Made by a program: the position numbers and the translations under genes | Notes under the pieces: generated by a model | The model's input: the letters and a program-made list of their open reading frames with translations, nothing else | Database searches by the model: none | Told to the model about the DNA's origin: nothing | Part shown: in pieces, positions 28,401 through 40,400 of the stretch | Position numbering within the stretch: position 1 is the first letter of the stretch | Layout of the letters: each line of letters begins with the position of its first letter | Assembly (NCBI GenBank): GCA_021234535.1 | Contig: CM037836.1 | Location: 22,434,769 to 22,498,768, forward strand | Length of the DNA stretch: 64,000 nucleotides | Source: Stichopus chloronotus | Lineage: Eukaryota; Echinodermata; Holothuroidea; Aspidochirotida; Stichopodidae | Reading direction: 5' to 3'

Positions 28401-31400
28401 GATGCTTTGTTCTGTGGTTTACTCTTAAACTGCCCCAGTGCCATGATGGAGCATATTCACAATAGATGTGAATGATACACTCATGGGTAACAGAGACTCT
28501 ATGGAGCAAGGCAAGCTAATTTTATTGCTTTTCCAGTGTTCTGAGGTATTTTAATAAGGCTGATGATATTTCGCTCTGTACAGTCTGTTCTCCATTCTGT
28601 GTTACGGTCGAGTCAGCCTTTACTGTCCGCAGTGGTGGATTTACTGTATGGGAGAACTGAATGCATTCTGTACAACATTGCACCAGTCAGTGGCACTACA
28701 GTAAATGATTTGTCCAGCTATTTTTGATTGGCAAGGAATCTATGCGGTCATGGTAGCATGTATGCGTGGGTATGTGATACCTTGGCATGTGAACACGATA
28801 TCTCAAGAAGAGAAAGGTGCCTGAAGTTGTTGTGCTGATTGGCCATTGAACGTAGATTTTTGTCCATGGAGGTCAAAGGTCATTTGAGGTCACCAGAGCC
28901 TTAAGTGTGAAAACCTACTGTACTTAGGGAGATATCTCAGCAACTGAATGTTGCTGGAACATACTGGTCGCATTAGTAGCCTTGATTATTACATAGTCTT
29001 TTAAATTTTTTGTGGAGGTCAAAGGTCATGTGAGGTCAGTAGTTTATATAGCTTGAGAAGCTCCTAAACACAGCAAAGTATGAAATTTGTTGGAACTTCA
29101 CACTTGTGTGTTGGTCAACTGTCCATTGTAAGTCGATGATCCCTATCATTTTTCATGGAGGTCAAATGTCATTTGAGGTCACCATAGGTTAAATTATAAA
29201 ACTTTCTAAGGGAGATATCTCAAAATAACATTTGAGTTCTGGTTCCATCATTGCACAGGGATATTGTGTCCACTGAATGAATGTGCCCCAAAGGCAACAT
29301 TCAATGTGTGCAGTCCCATCCTGTAGCCCTTCTGAATTGAATTTCTTTCATTTCAGATGAGTTTGGCATCATGATTCTTATTTAACCTTTAAATTGTTCT
29401 TTTGAGTGCAATATATAAAATAGATTGCTTGCAAAGTATTTTTAATGGTGTGGCCCTGATACGTAATCAAATCTTACCATTATGTTCAAGTACAACATCT
29501 TCCATGTCATCTCAGCATCAAAATATTGCAGTGTTATTTAGCTGTAACAAGCTTATATTTCTTCTGGTTCATTTGTTCTTCACAGCATCTCTTGGGGACT
29601 ACAATGAGGAGGAACATGAAGGGGGGTACGCCTCAGAATTTGATCTCTTTCCAACGCTGTCTGACAAACTCAGAAAGAGGGTGGAAGAACTCCATGCTAC
29701 GACCTTGAGGTGCCTCTTTGTTTTTATAAGTTCAAGAAAAAATGTTGATTGGTCAAAGGTCATCAATATTAACATTTACTCTGCAGCCAAACACTGATGA
29801 CCTTCAAGCAACTACATTCCATCTGCAAAGCCAGGGAGATGCATAAAACACTTTTAACAGTGTTCCAGTATGAGTGATTATGGTGGATCTTGATCTACAA
29901 CAGTAGGTCAAGCTTAGTCGCCTTGATCCAGAGCCGTGTCCACATTTGAGTAAGCGCGGTAGATCAATGTATTTTGTGAACAAAGGCGCAAGTTTGAAAG
30001 GTCACCACTGCACTGTTTACAACATATGTTACGTGGTTCATACTGAACAAACACACTTTCACAGCATGCACATTATGACATTTGCAACTGCGTATATACA
30101 CTATACTCAGCATATGGGTACGTAGGTAATACATGCGAAGTTGTTATTACATAGTTACTGCAGCAATCGATGTAAACAATCAACGTTTTAACTTTTTGCA
30201 ATAGGCTGTCAAACAGTAGTCTCACTTATCGGTAACAGAGAACATAAAAAGTAGAAATCAATCAGAGAGCAACATACAAAAAACACATAAATGAATAGAG
30301 CCATTTCCAATTAATTTTCAGAAAGCAATAGCCAGTTTTTTTGTTAGCATAGTTAGCCAGTTAGCACCGTGTAAATTTGTTTTGTACTCTCGTTTACGAC
30401 TGGAAAGCAAATCCTTGCCGGGAAGGAATAAACCGGGCATCCGGGGTCACTTTCTCCATCGATTGTGTTCACATTGCAAACTTTGATCCAGCGCCGTCAG
30501 TCCAATCTCTGGGTGTATCAAAATTGGTGGATCCTGATCTTGAGCGAGTGTTGTTGATCTGCATTCGCATTAGGGTTTGATCCATTGCGGAAGATCAAGA
30601 TCCACCATGCTCATTAAAATGGGAACACAGTTACACTAATAAATATCATGTAGGGGACGTCAAGATAAGGAAAATTAAAAAGTGAACATTTTTTTCTCTC
30701 TTCTGGGGCACTTTCTGACATTATTTGCCACGTGTAGATCATCATTTATCACATAAATTGGAGAAAGAACCAATAGTTTAGGGTTGGGCGGTGTCCCGGT
30801 ATCCAAGTCATTACCGGTATTCGCAGTACCGGTATTAGCAGTACCGGAAGAAAATCTGAATACGCGAGTACCGGTATTTTTGAATACTTCGCAGTACCGG
30901 GAAAATTTTTTGGAGACGGTGGTACCGGTACCGCCTCCAACAAATAAACAAAAATTTGTTTTTTTTAATGTAGCGTTAATAGTTACATATCAACATCAAA
31001 ATGGACCAAAAACAAATTCCAAATCCATTTTAAAACTCTTCATTTCAATATCTCACTAAAACAAACCTCAGTGCTCCTGAAAGTAAATGTATTCATCGCA
31101 GTAACGATTGAAGTTAACCTAGTACACAGTGGCGGTCCCTGTCTTATGTTTAACAAAGCAGCTATCTTCCCTAACGTTGGTAAAATCATGCAAACCATGC
31201 AGACTAAGCCTACACATGTTGCCCATTTTGTTAACACTAACCTGCTGTAAACGACGAGGAAAGCACCCGGGTGTTAATCTAAACAAAAGCGAACTGAAGA
31301 AGAACAGCTCAGCTATGTAGAAGTGGAAAGAGAAAAAGTTACGTTTAGGCATAATTCCAGCGGTGATTTTTTTTTTTTTTTTGCGTGCCTCCTTGACGCC

Positions 31401-34400
31401 TGTCTTTGTATATTTTTTGGTCCCTTGAATCATCTACGTATGAAGTGGCTCATGCAGTTACTCCAGCAGATTTGTGATGCCAATGTCACGGGTTCGCTCC
31501 CCACTCGGTATTGCGTTTACCCTTTCTTTTTTTTCTCTCTTCTTGTCGAACGTGTTGGTTTGAAAACCTTAACTCAAGTTCCTAAGTCGCCGCAAACACC
31601 ATCTATCTTTTGCTGGTTATAACTGAGTCTGTATCAATTAATAGCGATGATAAAGCAATAAAAAGAAAAAGAAACAACAAAGATGAGCTGTTTTTCTGCA
31701 GCCGCCCTTCGTCTTATTCAAGATATATTTTATGATCTTGAGATGGATCGTGACTATGAGTTGCCTTTGGGGATACATATCATGATACTTACTATCATAT
31801 GTAGGCTATAGATGCTCAAACATGCTACGTGGGACTAACTTTACGGAAATCAGGTTACTTGGAAATTAAAAAAAAAAAGTTTGAAATGTTTGAAAATTGT
31901 TTTTTACGGTATTTGAGCACCGCGTCAGTGACATTAATATTGATGAACTGCTGCTGATCGGTCTATATTAAACCATGTTCATTATCATAATAATTCAGAC
32001 GATCCATTTAGGACAATCCCAGCCAAAAATTTTGCATCAGAAATGTGTTCTAAGGTAATTTCGTGGAACTAGTACACATCATCATAACTCTGTCGGATTA
32101 ACTCCGATTAACACAGAAATTGCACAGATAGAAAGATCATACGCAAAATACTTTTTGAAATTTCCTCCCTGAAAGGAAAAAGTCCGTATCTCCTTCCGTT
32201 TTCGAGTTATGAGCAATTTTGTGTTTTAAAATATTAATTTAAAGTGCTTCCTAAGTCTTTGGCATAACTTTTTTAGGTTATCCTGCTGCTACAGCTACCC
32301 AATGTAATCCAGTTTCATTCGTTACTCAATCAATGGGCTTATAATGACTATAATCAAGGTTACCAGTTTGTTTGTGGAGTAACCTGCCAATTTTTTACCT
32401 GATACCAAATTACCTGAAATGAAAAAAAAAAACTCCAAGCAAAAACTAGCCCCTACTTGAGGAAACTTGCCCCTGTCTTTTTGTACAGTGTAACACTTCT
32501 TGAAGTTTTCAACACACTGCAATATGATATACATCATTACATAATCTATGTTGCTACAAGTGGAGAGTAAATTGTAAACCCGTGACTGTCCCACTCGGGA
32601 AACTACTACATGGGGGAAAAAAAATTCTTGATATTTCGCGATAAAGCGGGTGTTTTATACTTAATTATACCTATAAAGCACCAAAATGCGTGCACTTTCT
32701 AATTTTTACTGGCCCACAAAGGTAAAAAATAAACCAAATTTGCCTCTTTTGGCGTTTAAAATGCCATATGGCAACCCTGATTACAGAAATAGGCAGGCAG
32801 GCACACCCGGTGGAAAAGAAGATTTCCCGCACTAATTAAGCTATGAATTGCAACAAACGGGGACGTTTTTACTTCACTGAAGTGACGCCATTAATAGTGA
32901 AAATTTCATTCACATCACTGCATAAGCTGGATTGGGAATTTCCACGATTCTTGAATATACTGTAAGCAACATTCCGATCCTGCCTTGCATCTAATTATGA
33001 ATTTAAGTCCTCCCTGCCACTAGCATTTTAAACTCCTGATTGGCTGTCGAAAATCGTGGGAAGTAAAGTCTACGAATCGATCTGCAAACTTGTACTCAAT
33101 ATATTTCAACTCAAGGCTGTCACTCATTTGAAACTGAGGTCTTTAGGGTGGGGCATAGACAGCTTACTCAGCTTGAATCGGAATTGAAGAGGTGATCAAC
33201 AGGTGAAAATTTCCCGTTGAAATAGTACAGTGACTCGCTCGCTTCGAACCACAGTACTAAACGATGCACATACAGTTGTCTGCTTGTATCATGAAAGTTA
33301 CGTTGTTTGTGTATATCACAGGTGGTCCTAGCGTTAAGTATACCCTATTAACTACATAGGTGTAGTTGATAGTGTATACTTAACTCTAGGACCACCCGTA
33401 GTGTATATAAGCGGCAATGAAAGTGAATTTGTTTCTATTTCTGGAGAGAGTAAAACAAAACAAGACAAGGTTTCAACGATTTTGTGTGACGAAATAATTC
33501 GTAAGTAATGTACAGTAATTAGATCACCTGACTTAAGAATTTTTAGGCCGCAAATGGCGACTGGGTGTGTTGACAAATGATCGCATCGGCAAAAAGGTGG
33601 TCGCCGATTTAGTTGCTGCATTCAGTGCTGCTCTCAAACCCTGCTAAAGCTACACAAACTAAAGTTTTTACCTCGTCGTTTGATGTTTTTTTTCAATGAA
33701 TTTACAGGAAGACATGAACGCAAGTTACTGCATTTCCACCACAATATATAGAGCTCAAAACCTGTTGTTTTTGTCACGTTCAACAAGACACAGAACCTTT
33801 TGTTTTTAGCACGTTGAACACGTGGTCAATCCCGGTACTTGTGTAAATACCGGTACTGATGCGCTGCGAATACCGGTACTGATTTTCCTGGTACCGCCCA
33901 ACCCTACAATAGTTATGTAAAATGTATGTCACTACTACTTAATTTGTTGAAGTCGATGAGTTGTACACTGATCATATCGTTATCGTAAAAACTGATTGAC
34001 AGCATTACTATTATATAGTACTGCAAGGCCAAAAAAAGGTGAAAATCTCAGTACAGTAAACTGGATGTACAGTATATACACATGAAGTGCACTTCTTTCC
34101 TTGAAGGGAATATTTTGCAGATGTCACCTCATATTCATGTATGTACTGTATGATACACACATTTACGTAAATGCGGTTTGGGTCAATACTGCAGAATCAA
34201 ATATAACAATTTCTGCCCAGTGATAATGCTGTAGTGAATACTTCATACTGCACTGTATTTACTGTAGCTTGTCACCAGGTTTGTAGTTGGGGTTACTTTT
34301 GTCTGGATTTCACTATATGCATCTCTGTTAGGGTTAATGTTAGGATTGGCATCTACAGCATGGACATGCCTCTCAGTCCACTTGCAGTGGTTTCATTTCC

Positions 34401-37400
34401 CAACTTTAATTTCGAAACAATCATGGTAAAGGCAAACAGAAATGTGTGCTGTATGGTGCAACTGAGTGACCAAATCTCTCTCATCATATGCAGTTTGCAC
34501 AGGTACTCTACACTGCTGTAAGAACTGCTACAGTAGGAATCACCTCATGACAGTACTGTTACATACAGTACCGTCTCGTCCAAGTTGACACGAGACGCGG
34601 ACGCGGACGAGTTCCAACAAAAACGGACGAAGTGGACGAGTAAAAAAATACAGCCAAATAATGGAACAGTCCAATCCGTCCGCAGAGGGACGATCTTTGA
34701 ACACAAAGGGACTTGTAACCTCATCTGTCTAATCTGCGAAAAGCAAACACAATCAATAAAGAGCCTTTGTGTAGGAACTCGTCCGTGTAAGCGACGATGT
34801 GGACGAGTTTTACTTACACATTGTTTTCAGTTCTAGTGAGCAAGTTTCCGCAGAAACGTGTAAACTATGAGTGTAAAAACAGGTCCTGCGTAGTACGGTA
34901 ATCGAGGCCTGCCTATTTATACTTTGTTTTGTCATCAAACGATGTAGCAATTACTCACAGTTGTGTAACGTTAATCAACTAATAGAATGAAAAAAAGGCA
35001 TGAAGCAAGGAAATCAGCTAATTTAATTTTAGCAAACCAATATCGATGTAAAGATTTTGTCTTTCTTTTTTTGGAAAACTTGATGTAGACATTCCTACTG
35101 ATTGCCTTTCGCAAATGGTAGCAAATGGTGTAGGATGAATGAGTTGCTTACCATTCAAGTTGAGATTCACATTTTCGAGACAATCGCAACGAACCTCGAT
35201 TGGCAAAGTATAATCCATATATTCCATGACCTTAAATTAGTCGCCATATTGGGCACACATGTTCTAATATCAGTTTCCTATCTTCAAATTTTCTTTACTG
35301 AACGTGCACACCACGTACACCCTTTTACAAACCCATCAACCGGTTTGCTTTCAAGTTTGAAAATTAGGCCTCTACATAGATAATAACGCAAGCATAGTTA
35401 CGCAACAGTACGTGTAGATCACGTTCAATTGATGCCATACAGCACCTGTACCAAACAATATTTGTTCCTACTGCGGGGTTGCGCGGGAAATTGGCGGTCA
35501 TGGTAAAATGTGGGCTGTGTTTTGGTGACCTACGAATGACCCCTATAATTATCATACAACTGATTACCAAGAATGTCCTACTAGCAAGCGTCAGCGGTCG
35601 CGTTATATCTTGGCAACTTGCCATAAAATGTTGTAACCGCAGTAACAAGGCAAATAGCCCTTAATCTGGCCAACTGAAGAACAGATGAGTAAAATCAGCA
35701 AACGAAAAAGTAGAATATAAAAAATATCCATCTCTCTGCAAATGCGGAAACAAGTTGTCTTGTTTATACGGCAATGTAGGATACATGTAGGCCTACTAGG
35801 CTTATTGTGCACGTGAATGCACTTTCAAATCGACATTTACACATTGTGAAGAAACAGAAAGGGGGGAAATAAATAAGACATCTGTCGACACAAGATTGCG
35901 GGATGTATACGCGATTGTGCGAGATGGGCATGCCCATGTGTGGGAACATGATGGGAACCAGGCTGCTTCTCAGTCATATACTGCTCCTACAGTATGTAAA
36001 GTACTATATATATATGGTTTAAATAATAGATCAAGTGCATGGACGGTTACTGTAGCTGCACAGGATCTTTAATGTGAATTAACCTGTAACCTACTGTTGC
36101 TGCATGATCATATCCCTAGAGCACATGACCTTTGCTTCCCCGTTGAAAATCCATGACAGATTGACACCTGTAGGAGCTGATTTTGGATAAGTGGTCTGGG
36201 AATAAGGACAGAAATTTATTACCGCCGATTTTGCCCAAAATCGGCGGTTAAACCAGCCTGTGTCTCTAACGGAGCCATCACCCTAATGTGTTTTGCAGGC
36301 GAAGTAAAAACGAAATGTCTTGAAGTTCTAACTCTGTGTGTAAACAAAGGGCGTAGTATGGTCTAAGCCCGATCAAGGGAGATGGAGTGTGACTCTTCGA
36401 TATGATGAAACTGACCCATTAGAACCCGGCTATAGGGGAGTTAATTTCGCCCTTGGGTGAAATGTTTATTCTTAGACCTTGCTTGCGTTATTCAGAAGGA
36501 CAATGTGATAAATTGGTGCACAGCATCGAAAATATACTGGTCTTAATTAAGTGCCAACTATTTTATACATTCTATCAACGGTCTCCTTAGAAAGCCGCGT
36601 GGAATCACGTACTTTGGTTTTGGGCCTTGCCTTAACACTGTGCAAAGGTTTAAAGGCTCAAACGGAACGATAGTGTGCTGCCTACCGTTATCTACTTGAA
36701 TATTGATTCGTTTATGCCCTCTTTCAAAGCAGCAGAAAAGTTCAAGTTTAGTTTAAGTTTGCAATAAGCACAATACGTCTGGCATCCGCTTATGCACCGG
36801 TGCATTCCATAATGCGAAATAAACCGTCAGTTAATTATTTCAGTCTAATATCGCTTTACTTTGGAAGCGTCAAACCTTAAATATTCTAGCCTAGCACGTC
36901 GCGGGTTTTACAAGGTATTATTTCAATATTTCCTATGCCGGTTTGGTCTCATTTCAAAACGCCACGCCAACTCCGAGTATCTCCTATTACGTCGAAAAAA
37001 CATCGACCTGCACCGCTCGTCTAAGACGAAAGGAATTTGCACCTGTTAAAATGCTAACCTCTGATTGGCTCTTGCAGAGATTCATTCATAACTTCCTTTA
37101 CTACTATAAGTGCAATGGCAGGGATGGTCTGAGAAGTTTAAAAATTACGACATTGATGGTACTGTGGTTAGTAGCTCTATAAAGCACGCACTTTACACCA
37201 TTTTTTGTTGGAGTTAAAATGTATGATGATATCAATGTTTACGGTGGTAAAGTTATATCACCGTGTTCAGATACATCCCTGTGCAAATTCACGTCGGGGT
37301 GTCCCACTTCTATCTTTTCGTTTGTAGTAACATGGAACTCTATAGCTCTTTGGTTCGAACGATCAAGAATGAAATATTTTTAGTGGTAACATACTCGCAC

Positions 37401-40400
37401 CGTATTCGCACACATGGCCATAATATTGACAAGGCCAAATATTTGACACTTTGTATTCGCGTTGACACAGCCAAGAGTGCACAAAATGTTAAACAAGGGC
37501 CAGATCCCGTTATAGAGCGGCATCTCCCTAGTCAAACCATATGTGACTATCCCGCATCTGTTTATGCAAGCCCGCATCCCTTTGTGCACCATCATATGAA
37601 AGTTATCTGTTCAAGGAACGAAAGTAGCAATTTTGCATCAGTATGTGAAACCTAGCATCTACTAGCATTTAAGCTCCTCACGTCCTACATGGTATTATTT
37701 CAGTAACATTTTTGGTCTGACTTTTGACTCAGTTTTATGAACAGCGTTAACACAGAACGTCAAACCAGGGGCTGATGTCTTTAGTGTGGCATCTCCCTAG
37801 TAAAACCATACGTGATTGTCTCGCACCTGTTTATGCAAACACGCATCCCTTTGTGCACATCGCATGAAAGTTATCTGATTCGAGTAACAAAACTAAGCAA
37901 TTTTGCGTCTGTATGTGCGGAAGCCTGGCATCTGCTTAGGTATACAATACTTTAACCGGTCAGTTAAAGTTCCTTCAATCTAAGAACACTTGAAGTCAGC
38001 AGATTGAACTAGCGTTCCACCTCACACGTGGTGTTATTTCAGTGTTGTTTTTCTTTCATGCCGGTCTGGTCTCACCTTTTGAAACTCAGTCTCCTTGTGT
38101 TAACACAGAACGCGAAACCCAACCTATCTCGCGCATATCTTTTGCACACCATCTTCAAGTTATCCAAGAAATGTTTAAAAGAAAATATGAAAAAAAAAGG
38201 TAGCAGTCTTGCATCTGTATATGTAACCTCGCATCTGCTTATGTATATTCAGTATTTCCCGAATTAAACCTTAAGTTAAAGTTCCTTCAATCTAAGATTG
38301 CTTTAATTTGTTAGTTTTAAATCTAAATTATTCTAACTTGGAACTTCGGACATCTTACACGAGGTTATTTTCAATATTTTAATGCCGGTTTTGTCTCACT
38401 TTTAACTGTGTCTTCTTAATAGCGTCAACACAGATTGCCAAACCAAATGTGACTATCTCGCATCTTTATATACAAGATCGGATCCACTATTTTACTCGAA
38501 ATAAGCAATTATTTAAAATTCAGTTTGTTCGAGAAAGCTTTAGTTTGAATGGTTCTAACGTAGACTCCCCTTATGTACATTGATTATTTTACGTACATAG
38601 ACTTTACGTGACGGCTTCAAGAATTTTGCCTTGGTAAATTCTGTTAGGTAATTTGTGCTCGCAAAGAATCCATGAAAAACCTTTGCAGTCTCACCTTCAT
38701 ACACGTTTAACCCAAGGGTGGAACTAGCCACTGCTCCAAGAGGCGGGGGTGGGGACAAACAAAGCGCACCAAAGTTTCACCACGCTCTGGCGGAACCATT
38801 TTCTTATGAAACTCCAGTTGGCGCCCAAGTGGCGAAACGTTGTTGAAAAAAATGAGCAGTGATCCCTTCAGTTTTACAATTTCAACTCTTTGCAGGGAAG
38901 CGAGAGGTTATTTGTTGTCAATGCAGGACAGATATTTAGAGGATTACTGACACCCTAACTGAAGAAAGTTAATTCTTTTTGTGTTTGTTGTTTTTGTTTT
39001 CGATCGGAGGGTGAGGGGAGTCATTTGTTGTCTCACCCAGATATCTCTAAACCACTGCCAAAGAAGCTGGGTAACAAAAGTTTCTATAAACACGAGTCAA
39101 GACGATTTGCAAATACTAACAAGGTAGAATCTAAATTATCCGAAACCCCAACCCTTCCCCGGGATTTGGGATAATGTAGATTTCTTCCGTGAGACACATA
39201 AAACGTAGAAAACCAAAATTATCTTTAACTCTATCGTTTTCTGTTATTGATTGAACGGACTTTTCTTTTGTAAATGATTCAATGAGATTAGACTAGAATA
39301 CCAAGCATTGTTGGAAACCGTGCGAACCACCCGAACCTGGTCCGCATCCTCGCATAAAATCCAGAGCCAGACACTAAAAACAAAGATAAAAAAATCGAAA
39401 ATAAGTAAAAAGAAAAAAATGTACGGAAGAAAGGAACAATTCTGGAAAAGCTGTAAAACATCGAGACTTAATTCTTTTGTTACACACCAAATTATGCAAA
39501 CTATCGTCATCAGCAAATTTCTACGTTCTGACCAACACGCTTGAGCACATACTGTACTACCGTGTATGTGTGGAGGCTTTTTCTTTTTTTTCCTTAGCTG
39601 CGTGCGCATTTGCTTGCCGAAATGAAAAGCCCCGGCGAAACAGGTGAAAATGCAGGGATTGGTTGTTCACAAAATGCGGTTGATTATTCGAGGAAAGTAG
39701 TGCAAGCTCCTCCCCAACCCCCAAAAAAGGAGAAAAAAAAGAACCACTGTTGTCACGCGCGAAGACTGTAAGCCTGGCAACCTGCCAAGAGCTAACAAAA
39801 ACTTGCTCATCGTCGAAAAAAAGAAAAAGTTTTAAATAGGAGCGGAACAAGGGGTGGGCTAAAGAAAGACCAATCATCTTTTTACTTTTATTTTGTTTTT
39901 GCTCTATCAATACTACTGGGCGTGGAATAATGAAAACGTTGCAATAGTTCATGAACAGTACATCAAACCATGGAGGTGCTAGCACCTCCCTGATCAAACT
40001 ACTGTAACACAGTGTGGTATGTTTGCCAGTTCAAGATATCCGCCCACAGCATGAAAATATGAAAGTAATACACACGCCTGGTCTACAACCATAACCGATA
40101 GCTGAAGTTGCTTACCCCATGCTGTTTAGCTACCACTCATATCTTAGGGTCATCCGACTAACTCCGCCTTCATAGTCCTTTTAAAATTTACTACAATTTC
40201 ATTGACCGTGTTTTTCAACGTTGGAAACCCAGCAGCCCGAGAAACGGCGCGAACTTTTGCAAACACATTTCCGCTATTCAACATCTGATGAGTGGTCCGG
40301 TCATAGCCGCATGCAGGCCTACTGTATATACACAATGCATAAAGAAAAAGACGGGCAGCAGGGCCGCGCGGGTTTACAATCGGACCTGTTTTACAGCGGG

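Larger units (their letters stand above)
4464..29585 (+). other. Intron of 25.1 kb
   Basis: The intron lies between the two exons of the F2 lobe. It has no supportable second gene on either strand; open frames are short and without recognisable domains. Contents: SINE-like fragments (7828-8139, 12960-13077), TTAA-flanked miniature elements (9167-9510, 19013-19388), a nested hAT complex (19692-22046), hAT end fragments (14110-14374, 27385-27459), satellite units (28790-29235), and otherwise AT-rich DNA with scattered CAGTAC motifs. Confidence 0.75.
30779..33906. mobile_element. 3.1-kb hAT-like element with perfect 8-bp target duplication
   Basis: The left end TAGGGTTGGGCGGT and right end ACCGCCCAACCCTA are inverted repeats. 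CAATAGTT stands directly before the left end (30771-30778) and directly after the right end (33907-33914). TACCGGTA-type words recur at least four times in the left ~150 bp and twice in the right ~80 bp. TAGGGYTGGGCG ends and 8-bp duplications are characteristic of hAT elements. Frames are short (under about 105 codons) with no transposase, so this is a non-autonomous copy. Confidence 0.9.

Noticed and set aside
39244..39997. Overlapping minus-strand frames of 121 and 146 codons
   Set aside because: They lie inside the 7.5-kb repeat element and show no family motifs; the translation is Phe/Ser/Lys-rich as expected from T-rich and A-rich DNA.
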